DNA of 64,000 nt from assembly GCA_002633025.1 (NCBI GenBank), contig NMRB01001457.1, forward strand, positions 59,129-123,128, written 5' to 3'. This DNA comes from Notospermus geniculatus (taxonomy: Eukaryota > Nemertea > Pilidiophora > Heteronemertea > Lineidae). Position numbers and translations under genes: made by a program. Positions 32,564 to 42,549 of this stretch are shown piece by piece. The notes beneath the pieces were generated by a model. The model was given only the letters and a program-made list of their open reading frames with translations. It did no database searches and had not been told where the DNA came from. Each line of letters begins with the position of its first letter. Positions within the stretch are counted from its first letter, which is position 1.

Positions 32564-33705
32564 ACATGTTTGCATTACCCCATGGATTTGGCTGAATAAA
32601 AAATACCTGCCGCGCCACAGCGCGGCATGTAGCTGAAGTTCAAACGCCGAGGTCCTTCATCAAACACCTCTCTCAGACCACCATTACCCCAAATACCTCC
32701 CAGGTGTCGCTGTCATTCGAATGAATAGCAGTCGAGCAGGAAGGATGGCGAGTGCTCCACGGGTCAGTGCAAGTACAATGCTGTAGGCATACATAGACAA
32801 TGGCTGTTATTCATAAAAGTTAGCAAATGCTTTTACTTAAGATTTGCACAGCGAGGCACAATATAAATGTACTACAAAACTTGAAGGAAAAGCATTTGCT
32901 AGCTTTTAGAGAATACCAGCCAATAGGGTCAGGCCTTGGCCTATGCAATGTACACGCAGATCCAACTCCAGGCAGCCATTGACGACTAAGCACTAGCGAA
33001 AAGTAGCCCTCAACACTCCATAACAGAAAACACAAAAAATAACCGTGATATGTCAAAACGGTATTCCAATTTACCTGCATAACGTGAATCACTTTGTAAA
33101 CTCCAAAAGGGCAAATAAAATCCAATTTTAATTGGATTAAAACATGCCATTCTCACAAAGTTCCGAACTCTTCCGCTATTTTTGTTCCACTGACCAACGC
33201 CCTTGAGTGTATGACTCCATGGACTTGGCCTACACTGTCAACGCAGGCCTGATGCCCTTCATTGAACCCGAAATAGATCCGGTTAGCTCAGTCGGGTACG
33301 TCGTCCGCCCGTTTGATTACGCATGATGCAAAAGGTTGTGGGCCCCGCCACACACGGTCAATCATTTTCATCCAATCTTTCACAAAATGGCATTACAAAA
33401 CCTGTCCAGTTACATAACCTCCATTCATAAAATGACATTCGTAATCAGAAAAGGCCTAGGCTTGACCCTATTGTCTGTGTATGCCTACAGCATTGTACTT
33501 GCATTCACCCGCGGAGACTCGCCATCCTTCCAGCTCGACGGCTTTCATTCGAATGACAGCGACACCTGGGAGGTACTTGGGGTACTGGTGGTCTGAGAGA
33601 GCTGTTTGATGAAGGACCTCGGCGTTTGAACTTCATCCATGCCGCGCTGTGGCGCGGCGTGTATTATTTTTATTCAGCCAAAGCCATGGGGTAATGCAAA
33701 CATGT
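32564..33705. mobile_element. 1.1-kb fold-back element with about 250-bp arms
   Basis: ACATGTTTGCATTACCCCAT at 32564 is mirrored by ATGGGGTAATGCAAACATGT ending at 33705. Between them the arms match through the palindrome CCGCGCCACAGCGCGGCATG, then TCAAACGCCGAGGTCC, CAGGTGTCGCTGTCATTCG and GCATACATAGACAAT. The left arm is interrupted by the MITE at 32802-32921. The middle holds a degraded tRNA-like GGTTAGCTCAGTCGGGTACG (33282). It lies in the receptor intron just upstream of the first TM7 exon. Confidence 0.8.
32802..32921. mobile_element. 120-bp MITE with GGCTG termini and AAT target duplication
   Basis: GGCTGTTATTCATAAAAG, then TTAGCAAATGCTTTT at the left is mirrored by AAAAGCATTTGCTAGCTTTT and GAATACCAGCC at the right. 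AAT flanks both ends (32799-32801, 32922-32924). The right arm of the host fold-back reads ACAATAGGGTC with a single AAT, an internal empty site. Confidence 0.8.
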
Positions 33706-33925
33706 CGGGCGGTGACAGACTGGCGCGAAAGCAACCCGTCGGGAAGGGTTCAACCAATCAGGGAGGCGGTAACACGGACCGAAACACCTACCGAAGAATC
33801 TAATTGGCGGAACGCCTGCACTACGCGTCGCGTACGCGCCAGTCTGTCACTGCCTTTACACTGACTGCATTAAACCACTAACAATACTATCGTTTCACGG
33901 GTGTTCTTTCTTTCTTCTTACACAG

Positions 33926-34089
33926 GGGTATTCGTTACTATTTGCGTTTTATTGGGCACTCTAAACAGTTGTACAAATCCGTGGATATTCCTAGTGTTCT
34001 CTAGACAAACCACACCGCCGACCGCAACAACGCCAAATTTCTTCTCAACAACGTGCGGTAACATGCATCACATAGACCACAGAAGGTAA
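33926..34089 (+). CDS. Alternative receptor exon a: TM7 with NPWIF and short tail
   Basis: A strong pyrimidine tract (TTTCTTTCTTCTTACACAG) precedes the exon. Joined to the phase-1 donor at 27307 it gives an Arg codon, then a TM7 containing GTLNSCTNPWIFLVF and a 33-residue Thr/Pro-rich tail ending at TAA 34087-34089. Predicted receptor length is 394 residues. NPxxF replaces the usual NPxxY. The tail lacks the cysteine-plus-basic pattern of exon b. A donor-like AAG|GTAATC overlaps the stop (34086), so it might splice on. Same-phase alternative to the exon at 36256. Confidence 0.6.
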
Positions 34090-34753
34090 TCTTGGCTCTA
34101 TCTGCGCATGCCGGAAATGCACTTACATCCGGGACTGTTACACTAACACATATCTCCACCAGAGGTCGCTAGGTATTCCATCACACGGGTGAAATTTGGG
34201 ATGGAAACCAAAACATCGGGAATGTAGAGACAGGAATAAGTGTCTCTTGTGGAGATCAGCTTACATTCTCTGTGCCTTCAATTCTTGCTTCACGCTCTAA
34301 CAATAGTTTTTCGTCATTTTTTCAATTATTTCGCGATTTGAGAGACAGCGACAACTCTGACATAACTAGACTCGTTGGTTTTCAGAACAACTGATTTTAA
34401 GTTCGACGAAACGACGAGTAAAATTTTGGTCGTCACTGTTGACCAAAACACACGGAGTTGACGTCAAGTCACTTGCTTCAAAACAACAGCACATCACAAA
34501 TTCTCACCAACTGTAGTATACGGTGTACTTCTTCTTTTATTAGATTATTTCGCGTTCGCTAGGCTAGCGGGAAGCTTTGTTCATCGTAAACTCTACAATA
34601 AAATATTTTATGAATTGAAATCTCACCAAGCTTTCCCCGCCACTTCCTGTGCTTCCTGTACACTGGTTATGCAATACCTGATTTTTTCCAGAAAGCGTTT
34701 TGATGTAAGTATCTGTCTCGAGAGTATTCTCAACCATGCTGCCATTGATCACT
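34090..34753. other. Receptor intron, nothing recognised
   Basis: No exon or repeat family was seen between the first TM7 exon and the next CRE-MITE. Confidence 0.4.
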
Positions 34754-34954
34754 AAAGGGAGACCTTTCCTGCCGTTAGAGGCCACCACCTGTGAGCGGTT
34801 CCAGAGCGTCATGAAATTTGACGTCACAGAGAAGCGGTGCACGCCACCACTTCATCCATGATATGGCAGCCATGGTTTACGTCTGTGAAGTCAAATTTTG
34901 TGGCGTTCTAAAACCGCTAACAGGCGCCCTCTAACGGCAGTAAAGTCTGTCATT
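34754..34954. mobile_element. CRE-MITE copy E (between the two TM7 exons)
   Basis: GGGAGACCTTTCCTGCCGTT at the left and AACGGCAGTAAAGTCTGTCA at the right, with inverted arms and TTTGACGTCACAG inside. Near full length. Confidence 0.8.
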
Positions 34955-35875
34955 GGGAAGAGCATATAGTTTGCCACTTCATTTGCAATTCATGTTCCAC
35001 GTTAGAAAGAGCTGACTTAGAATGTTTTCTCTACTTATCGACAATGATAATAACGGCTGTCTTCACTCTTTAGCGATGTCGTTCTTTTGGACCGACAATC
35101 CTAAGAGATTAGTTTCTGTTACTTCCACTCGATGGCGTTTGGTGTGCAATTTAGGTTGAATGCACTTCAGCGGTGTTCAAATGTGCATAAAAACATGGAT
35201 AGATCGTTGATTTTGATCTACTGTCCCAAAGACTTTTCTCGGTGTGCAAGATTTTCGCTTCTTACAAACATCAAAAGGAGGCGGTATATAATTTCCAATA
35301 TACCATAACACTGTTTGTTTGCCACTCAAATAGCTGAAAGCAATGCCTTAAGAACGAAAAGAGATTTTTCGTAGAACGTGCTTGATTGATGTTCACGTCG
35401 TTTTGTTCTCCAAGTCACGTCTCTTCAGCCAGTGTAGCTGGGTCACACTGGATCATCGGAAGCAGACAATTGCAGCCAGCATCCTGTTTGGCTCCTACAG
35501 GTAAAGACAGATCGTTATTGTGGTCTTTGCCTCCTGACGATTACCTTGGTAACACCTGTACAAGTAGCTTTCCTGAGAGACGGTCGTCAGTGTGGTGTAG
35601 TCAAACCATCACCATCAGGGGTTAGCGGGTGCGACCGCAGGATGGAGACTGACTGAGCAGAATCGCATGCCCTCGTCGGTTCCCATACCGTATCTGACTT
35701 GACCAAATGCACCTATCAGCTGCGAGTGGTGCGGCGGATAGTTCAAAACCTATCACTCGGGGTGGTGGGGATTCGATTGTTGGTCGTGCCATAAAGGAAT
35801 CCTTTATGGTCGTACGCATTGGCTTGAACCAAAAGAGAAAGTGCTGCTTTTGGAAGACGGCTCTTTTCCACCAGC
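34955..35875. other. Receptor intron, one short palindrome
   Basis: CATAAAGGA-A-TCCTTTATG at about 35790-35810. No exon was recognised. Confidence 0.4.
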
Positions 35876-36017
35876 ATGGCGTCGGCGGTAACGTCGGCGT
35901 CGGCGTTCGAATCACTTCTGTGCTGAGTCCATTGACTGTTTCCACCGCACTTTCGCGTCATCGTCAAACTGCGGTGGAAACAGCCGACGCTACCGCCGAC
36001 GCCACATGCTGGTGGAA
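35876..36017. mobile_element. GC-rich MITE with TTCCACCAGCATG termini
   Basis: TTCCACCAGCATGGCGTCGG at the left and CCGACGCCACATGCTGGTGGAA at the right, with an inner pair TGTTTCCACCGCA and TGCGGTGGAAACA. Length is 142 bp, 240 bp upstream of the second TM7 exon. Confidence 0.8.
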
Positions 36018-36255
36018 TCGAGGTAACAACGGTTTCACGGTCGCGAATCCTTTGTGAAGGCTTTAATAACCGGCGTGTTTGTATACCGTGTGCTTCTATG
36101 TACAGGAATCCAACAATGATGAGTTCTCTCTCTCGTGAGAAAACTTGCAGCACCGTTCGAAGAGTCAAGTTCCGCCAACTCGGATACCACCAACATGTGA
36201 GAACGTTGATCAAGATAAAGAACAAGTTAAAACAATCTCAATGATTTCATTTCAG

Positions 36256-36551
36256 ATCACTTAATGACAATCGTCTTACTCCTAGCCAGCCTTAACAGCA
36301 TGACGAACCCGTGGATCTATATCATGTTCAACGACAACATATGCCAACAGGTCAAAACACGCTACAGGCCTAGCCCGACCACTGCCAGCTACTACTCCGA
36401 GTACCGGACATCATCGACGAAGATCGGCGGATCTATGGCTACACCAGAGTTGACTCTGAACGACACCGGGCCAAGAGAGAGGACAAACTTCACAAACTCG
36501 CTTCCAATGAAGAATATGAAACCGAAGACAACCGATAATGGTGACGTGTAA
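36256..36551 (+). CDS. Receptor exon b: canonical TM7 and C-terminal tail
   Basis: Acceptor TTTCATTTCAG ends at 36255. With the phase-1 donor of the TM1-TM6 exon it gives Asn, then HLMTIVLLLASLNS and TNPWIYIMF, very like TM7 of vasopressin/oxytocin receptors (LLASLNS...NPWIYM). A helix-8 Cys (DNICQQV) may be palmitoylated, and a Ser/Thr-rich tail of about 65 residues could be phosphorylated. The frame stops at TAA 36549-36551, giving 438 residues. That stop overlaps a consensus donor GTAAGT (36548). If used, the mRNA joins the acceptor at 36710 and ends three residues later (VLGH), giving 441. Confidence 0.75.
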
Positions 36552-36710
36552 GTATCTGCCTGGAGCCTGAAGAAATGTCTTATTTTGCCGCCAGAGGTTG
36601 CTACCATACGTTCATGTATACAAGTAGAGAGGTATCGCTCGCTCTCTCCAAAGCCAGGCATGAGCAAATTATGTGAAATGTTGCTGAAAGAATTCACTGC
36701 ATACTTTCAG

Positions 36711-36723
36711 GCTGGGCCACTGA
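36711..36723 (+). CDS. Possible last receptor coding segment (4 codons and stop)
   Basis: CTGCATACTTTCAG|GCTGGGCCACTGA. Splicing from 36547 (phase 2) completes a Val codon, then Leu-Gly-His and TGA. The sites are good matches but the 163-bp intron would change the protein by only three residues, so it may mainly affect the 3' UTR. Confidence 0.4.
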
Positions 36724-37463
36724 ATCGCAGCGTTAAACGACCTACTTCAGAGTAGAACAATCACTTGAAGACACGCAGCAGATCCAGCCGGGGACATCCA
36801 AGTGATCATGCAGATAGATAGACCAGCTGAATGACCACCATACGAATGGAACCAACAGTGGCCGTACGTGGCTAGCAAAACGAGGACACTACACTCCAAT
36901 CAGGCGTTCGCAAGCGTCTCCTGACAACAGAAAGAAGAATCGCTGGCGAATGCTTGCTGACGTTCACCCGTGCGGTGCCTTGTGTGCGCTGGTGAGCGTT
37001 AAGAGTTGAAGCCTGGGCTAACCAATCAATTGGCCTGGTCCGGTCACATGATTTCAAAATGGCTGGCCTCGTGGAGTTGATAAGACAGGCAGACTCCAAC
37101 GACCTCCCAGAACACCACAACGAGGCGGACTTGTACAGTTGAAGTGTACATGTAGAGTTTTAGCAGGTCCTTGTACGGTAGCATCATTTCTAATGCTTGG
37201 TGTTGTATTTTGCGCTACCTAAACCAATGCTGACATCTCCCGCCATCATCCTGCCATCTTCAGGGGAAAAGTGGCAGTGGAATTGCCACAAAGTGGTCCA
37301 GTAGATGAATTCTAGTTACGGCTGCCATCGAAAGATGACACTGGATGACATGGAGGCCGTCGGCTTCCCGCAATCTGATTGGTGGGATTTACTTTAGTGT
37401 GTGTTGAATTTGGAGTACAATAGGTGTATGGATAGAGAATGCTGTGGTAACAGAAAAGACAAT
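36724..37463. other. Probable receptor 3' UTR or intergenic
   Basis: No further exon was recognised and no AATAAA was noticed here. The nearest downstream candidates are at 38872-38877 and 40058-40063, both beyond the transposon nest, so the true 3' end is uncertain. Confidence 0.35.
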
Positions 37464-37530
37464 GGCCCGTATTCTACATGTGGAAGCCTCCTCAACTCTA
37501 AGGTTCCTTTGTATTCTCCCCTGCAAACAA

Positions 37531-37650
37531 TGGGCCGTATTTTAGAACGTTCCTTAACATTAAGGTCCACCTTAAATCTATTGTTCTCGATGGTTTTACA
37601 ATAGACTTAAGGTGGACCTCAACGTTAAGGAACGTTCTAAAATACGACCC
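37531..37650. mobile_element. Inner MITE of the GGGCCGTATTTTAGAAC type
   Basis: GGGCCGTATTTTAGAACGTT at the left and AACGTTCTAAAATACGACCC at the right, with TTAAGGTCCACCTTAA against TTAAGGTGGACCTCAA. It interrupts the host after GCAAACAA, where the 19752 copy continues without a break. It is related in sequence to its host family. Confidence 0.8.
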
Positions 37651-37684
37651 TATAGCTGATTCAGAAGGTAAACCTTAGAGTTAA

Positions 37685-38482
37685 GGCGGGGGGCTACCTA
37701 TGCCGACTTTATTGACGCTCTTTGAAAACAAGCGTCCTAACATATTCATGACAAAAAGTAACTAATTGATGGCAACAAAATGTTTTAGCTACAACCTTTA
37801 TGCTCCCGTTCTGTGAAAGAATTGTTCATTTTGACCAATTACGATGGAGTTAATTAAGTTACAACAAGTTGTCAAAATTTGAATTCGCAAACAATTTTGC
37901 AGACTAGGGATGCGACACATCAGTTTCCCACATAGTCTGTAACATACAGGCCTGATGCCTGCAGGGCCTAACGATCCGTTTTTTACGAAAGTACTTTCCA
38001 TTTAATTAGTATAAACTATTTCTTGCCAAAAAAAGGCTCGATTTACAGTTTTTGAAATATTTCATATTCCCGACCAACTATCCAAAAAAGGCGATCGTGT
38101 TGCCCTAGAATGCACATATGGCAATAACATCCAAAAGAAATTTTTCAAATATATGTGTCCAAAAAAGAGAAAACTTGTTTGGGAAATTTGAAAATTTCCA
38201 TACCGCTGGCAAGTTACTTCTTTGTTATGTAGATTTGCATTATTCCCGCCCTTTGAGTAAACTCTGTTCGGCCACTTGTGACCAAAGCACCAGTGACAGA
38301 GCTGAACAATACCCGCAGTGGACACAAAAGATTTAGGGTCGGCACGTACACTGAAGATTGGTTTTCGAAAACAGTATACCAGGGTGAGCGGATTTAATCT
38401 GAATGTGAATGACTGGTCGCACAAAGGCCAGTTCCGTGGATTGCCACTAGGGAATGAGCTCAGCTATAGGTAGCCCCCCGCC
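37685..38482. mobile_element. 798-bp TTAA-flanked (piggyBac-type) non-autonomous element
   Basis: The 17-bp terminal repeat GGCGGGGGGCTACCTAT is mirrored by ATAGGTAGCCCCCCGCC. TTAA lies at both borders (37681-37684, 38483-38486). The host copy at 19752 has one TTAA at this exact point (GAGTTAAGGAAGC), which proves the duplication. TTAA duplication is the hallmark of piggyBac transposases. The longest internal frame (120 codons, minus) shows no transposase features, so mobility would need a transposase encoded elsewhere. Confidence 0.8.
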
Positions 38483-38508
38483 TTAAGGAAGCTTCTAGAA
38501 TACGGCCC

Positions 38509-39030
38509 TTTATGATTCAATCGTTTATTCTTTGGACACTTTCCCACAGAGAGAGTTTTTTATGTCACACCTATAAGAGGCATGGTCACACATTGGGGGG
38601 GGGGGGTATTTTACTTTGTGACCCACAAGACGATGACGGCAAAATCATCATTTCAGTCGGCATGATGCAGAATGTAGTTGCTGCAAGTCGCAGAATGAGA
38701 AGATTATAAAATGTGTCCGCTTCATCTTGAAACCCATTCACATCTTCATATCATCATAAACATCATGTCGCCAGATTTTCCATCTACCGGGTAGGCTATA
38801 CATGTATATCAATACGTGTTCAATTTTTCTTAATTTTAGTTTTTCTATCGTTTGATGAGAAAATAAACTGTCTCTCCCTTTCCAGCCTTTTGAAGCAGAC
38901 TGTTAGGTGTTACCATTTACTGGTTGATACAATAATATGGAACTCATGGACAGGAATTAAATTATCCATGGAACATCACCGTGACTGTACTCATGTCCAT
39001 TCTTATTCATTATTTTCATACATCATTGAT
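38509..39030. other. Intergenic; possible polyadenylation signal
   Basis: AATAAA at 38872-38877 and a G10 run near 38596. No exon was recognised. Confidence 0.35.
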
Positions 39031-39202
39031 ATACAGGATGTCCCAAAATGAACAAGGTAAATTTTCGGTGGTGTCGAAAGGCGCATTGTACTGATGAGAT
39101 TCGATATTCGAAGGCATCGAAAGAAAGCATTCATATTTTATTTTTTTCGGAAGAGGTTGCTATTTTTACGGCACTCAGTTCAAATTTTCGGACAACCTGT
39201 AT
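39031..39202. mobile_element. MITE with ATACAGG-TGTCC termini
   Basis: ATACAGGATGTCCCAAAA at the left and TTTTCGGACAACCTGTAT at the right form about 18-bp terminal repeats around 172 bp. TA is present at the left border. Open frames over it are incidental. Confidence 0.65.
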
Positions 39203-40340
39203 CGTCACCCTCATACGATATTTTCGGAAATTCAGACCTAAGGCCTGTAGGATCTAAATGTGTAGACCCAAATGTAAGCCTTTATTTGAGTTACATGTAT
39301 GTATTCAGAAAAGGTGAAGCCAATTTGACGGTGTACGTCAAAGATGTCAAATCTAGATGTCAAATAGCCTGTCTTCAATCATTCGATTTTGAGAGGCCAA
39401 ACGCACACCTGTAACAGAGGCAATCACATCCCACTGAACGTGTCATACCCCACCATCTGTCCCAATATCTCGATCACTGGGCAGAGTATCTGCCCTTCAA
39501 GTAAACCACTGGCTTGCTGGAACTAATGCCTTCGTCTTCCTGTTGTCCCCCTACATTGTTTGTCACAGGATTAAGGGTCTTGGTCTCTCTAGAGTCCAAT
39601 TCGATATTGCCGCCTAGCCCGCAAATGTATTGTTGGGGGACATCAGATTCTCTTACACCGGTGTTTGACATTCGTTCGAGAGTATTCAAGAGCTGCTTAC
39701 ACCAGTGACGGTCAGAGCCACACAGTGGGAAGCGTTAGCAGTCAATCCTACAGAACACAAGATGCCAGCACACGCTTGATACATCCAAGTTAACGGCCTC
39801 GCCGTCTGGAAGCTCCCGGGTTGATGATGTATGCTGGCTTTTGGCTTTCACATGTTTGAGTCGTTTACGATGCGAATATCGTTTGCTTTGGCGTTCTGTT
39901 TAAAACATACGCCCTCGTTTTATACTTACAACGTGTGTTAATAATGTTGATCGATATATTTATTTGTTAAGAAATGGCGTTGATGTATATTGGTATGATA
40001 ATGATATTGTGAGTTGTCATAGGTTATAATCATGTCTTATAAAGTCTATCTGGTGAAAATAAATGTAAATTATCTTTTTGTTGATGGTGTCATTTGAACT
40101 AATTCCCACAGAAAGACGTGGGATCCACCATAAACTAATGCATTTGCAATGTGCATTGTACATGTACATGTACATGCACGTACAATTCCTTGTGCATGTT
40201 TTTCGGAGCTCAGGCTTGTAAAGGTAAGTAATGTCCCCAGATCTTTTGGAAATTAAGTCTGTATATACGATTTCGTCGAATCTGAGACAAACAATGCATA
40301 ACACAACCACTACATAGAAATCACTACATTTTGGTGTTGA
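39203..40340. other. Intergenic; possible receptor polyadenylation signal
   Basis: AGGATTAAGGGTCTTGG, then TCTCTCTAGAGTCC at about 39567-39598, is repeated in reverse orientation at 10146-10180, so part of this stretch is an uncharacterised repeat. AATAAA at 40058-40063 lies in an AT-rich, 3'-UTR-like region. ACATGTACATGTACATG is at about 40158. Confidence 0.4.
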
Positions 40341-40528
40341 TGGAATAGGAATTATCAGTCAGTTGACCAATAGGTGTCACTACAATTCACTCCAGTCGCT
40401 CAATTCAACGCCTAGCGGAGCCGTTCATGTTTGACTGAGCACCAATCAGGAGACGCTTGTTTTCTATTGGTCCGCTAGAACGTTGCTGCCGCCTTTTGGC
40501 GATAAGCGGGGCTGACTGCCCCTATTGA
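40341..40528. mobile_element. CAATAGG MITE, copy 2
   Basis: CAGTTGACCAATAGGTGTCA, TCTATTGGTCCGCTAGAACG, CTTTTGGCGATAAGCGGGG and GACTGCCCCTATTGAA are the reverse complement of blocks in the copy at 1417-1604. Confidence 0.65.
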
Positions 40529-41030
40529 AGGGATCTGCCCCTTGAGCCCGGTAAAAGTACTAGAGCCCGGTAAAAGATAAAAGTAGGCTACTACATGTTA
40601 AATGAACTTATAATAAACAAGAAGTCAATCTCCAGAATTCACGAATTTTCGACCCCAACCGGGGTCTTTTTCAAGTGGAACTTTACAATCTGAAACTCTA
40701 GAAAAGACTGAACTTAGATACGTCCTTGTTTGCCTGCATCAAACAGCACCGACGAACACAAGAATTAGTGTTATAGCCTGCGGTCGTTGAAAGTGATGGC
40801 ATATTTGATAGTAAGATATGCACAGTAAATCGCCATATTTTAGCGGATAAGTCCGGATTATAATGAAACTATTGATATTAAAGCGATGCGGCCCGGAGTA
40901 AGGAGAGTGTAGGAGCAGTACATTATCTGTACATGAGCAACTTCGTAGTGCACGGCTTTTGTACCAATGCAGATTTCGTATGTATCTCGATGTACATAAC
41001 CATGTACATGTACCAATACAAGTAGCCTTT
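40529..41030. other. Intergenic, nothing recognised
   Basis: A doubled AGAGCCCGGTAAAAG near 40545-40575 is the only repeat noted. Confidence 0.35.
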
Positions 41031-41034
41031 GCTA

Positions 41035-41400
41035 GTTGCTTCGTTTGCTTGAACTTGCCTGGCGGTGCCTGAGCGTACCTCACGGTGTCTGAGCGTGCCT
41101 GACGATGTCTGAGCTTGCCTGGCGATGTCTAAGGGCTGATTCATACTCGCTTGCGGACCGTCAAGCGCATGAAACTGATCGCAGGTTTCCACGACGTGAA
41201 TGTGCACACGCAGTGAACTTGATCATAGTCGGCGCAAAATCCGGACGGAGTATGAATCAGCCTTAAGAGTGCCTGGCGGTTTCTGAGCGTATGCCTGGCG
41301 ATGTCTGAGCATGCCTGGCGGTTATCTGAAGGTGTCTGTTGACGGTGTCTGAGCGTGCCTGGCGATGTCTGAGTGTGTCTTGCACGCTCATGTACGCTCA
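41035..41400. repeat. About 20-bp VNTR, interrupted by a MITE
   Basis: Tandem units of the form GCCTGGCGATGTCTGAGCGT (variants GGTGCCTGAGCGTACCTCAC and others) run on both sides of the MITE at 41130-41267. The array is diverged, and the unit length is not a multiple of three. Confidence 0.85.
41130..41267. mobile_element. MITE with TAAGG-CTGATTCATACTC termini, inside the VNTR
   Basis: TAAGGGCTGATTCATACTCG at the left and GAGTATGAATCAGCCTTA at the right, about 136 bp. VNTR units resume immediately on either side (GGCGATGTC before, GTGCCTGGCGG after), so it inserted after the array formed. Confidence 0.8.
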
Positions 41401-42134
41401 GGCCTGCTCACATTGCGACAGACAGACGTCGCTCTCCGTTGCCTACAGCCTTCGTTTCCTGCTGCATTTCGACACTGTTTTGTCTGTAAAACATGGAGGT
41501 AAAGATTTACCTAACTCCAGATAACATTCTATACAGAACATGAGACAGACAGACAGACAGGCAGACAGTCAGCTTTCAGTTCGATATTTCTTTTGTTCAA
41601 ACCTGCACTTGATGAAACTTTACACCGGCAGTCAACAACACTGACGATAAAAAATGATAAAAATAAATGCCCGGCAACATGTTGGTGCCAAACGCTTAAA
41701 TATGAATAAATTTGGACGTATTATATGCATAAACCGAATGTGAACATACACTTTTATAAGCGTTTTGTCTTGAGATGGTCTATTGTTCGTAAGGCTTAAT
41801 GCAAGTGTTCTTTTCTCGGATTACTCCTCGTTTAGACTTGATATATCGGCTGAAACGACAAGCTCAATAAGTGAGTGTCGGTGCAGGTCACATGAGGACA
41901 GAAATTCTGGTAAGTGATTTTAAATTTGATTATTTGAGACTGAAAGAAATATCACTTTTAATGGATTAACAGTGGTCAGGTTTAGGATATCATGCTATTA
42001 AGGAGATCGGCCTTCAAAGACACACCTTTTGAACTTATTTCTCTAGAGAATTGTTCCAAATACTGTCTCGATTCTCTGTGAGATGTGAGTTTGCAGGGAG
42101 ATTGTGAAAGCTCACTTATTGAACGGATGGCGCT
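41401..42134. other. Intergenic; isolated splice-donor-like site
   Basis: ACATGAGGACAGAAATTCTG|GTAAGTGAT near 41909 is a consensus donor after a short ATG frame, but in phase 0. It does not fit the acceptors of gene 2, so no exon is called. A (GACA)n stretch lies at 41543-41570. Confidence 0.35.
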
Positions 42135-42305
42135 ATTCATCGTTTCCACGACGTAACTCCGACAGTGTCCGCCATTGCTGACGTCGCCATAATGACGCAA
42201 AGCCGGGGGGCAAAATGCATTGCTAATGACGCAAACATAATGCAAGGCCGGGGGGCAAAACGCGCAACGTCACAGGAAGATGTTACGTCGTGGAAACGAT
42301 GAATA
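42135..42305. mobile_element. CGTTTCCACGACGTAAC MITE, copy 2
   Basis: TTCATCGTTTCCACGACGTA at the left, TACGTCGTGGAAACGATGAA at the right, and TA at both borders. Interior repeats of AATGACGCAAA and GGCCGGGGGGCAAAA. Same family as 23594. Confidence 0.8.
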
Positions 42306-42549
42306 GACCGTTCTCAAATTGACGTAAACAAGAAAGATCTGCGCACCTCCGCCGAAATTTCAACCATAACCTCGGTCTGAAGCTGAATGACGTGACGCAG
42401 ACAGCCCCGTGACAGTGACGTCGACGACGTTGCGTCAGACTCGACCATTGCTGAATAATGGATTGCGTCACGTCACCCGGTTTCAGATCGAGGTTATGGT
42501 TGAAATTTCGGAGGAAGTGCGCATATCTGGGAATTTGAGAATGGTCTAT
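42304..42549. mobile_element. MITE with TAGACCRTTCTCAAATT termini, abutting the previous one
   Basis: TAGACCGTTCTCAAATTGAC at the left and AATTTGAGAATGGTCTA at the right, then inner GAAATTTCAACCATAACCTC against GAGGTTATGGTTGAAATTTC. The arms are about 80 bp. It shares the TA dinucleotide with the element to its left. Confidence 0.8.

Larger units (their letters stand above)
37464..38508. mobile_element. GGCCCGT MITE split by two later insertions
   Basis: Outer termini GGCCCGTATTCTACATG and GCTTCTAGAATACGGCCC. The remaining body segments match the reverse complement of the intact copy at 19752-19874: AGCCTCCTCAACTCTAAGG, ATTCTCCCCTGCAAACAA, then TAAACCTTAGAGTTAAGG. They are separated by a 120-bp relative (37531-37650) and a 798-bp TTAA-flanked element (37685-38482). 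Confidence 0.8.

Noticed and set aside
35707-36225. Large frames on both strands (116 and 160 codons)
   Set aside because: They span the GC-rich inverted repeat at 35876-36017, and the frames oppose each other.
38062-38424. 120-codon minus frame inside the TTAA element as a transposase
   Set aside because: Far too short for a piggyBac transposase and without its acidic triad context; treated as non-autonomous.
41900-41918. First exon for gene 2 ending CTG|GTAAGT
   Set aside because: Strong donor but phase 0; it does not fit either acceptor before the main exon of gene 2.
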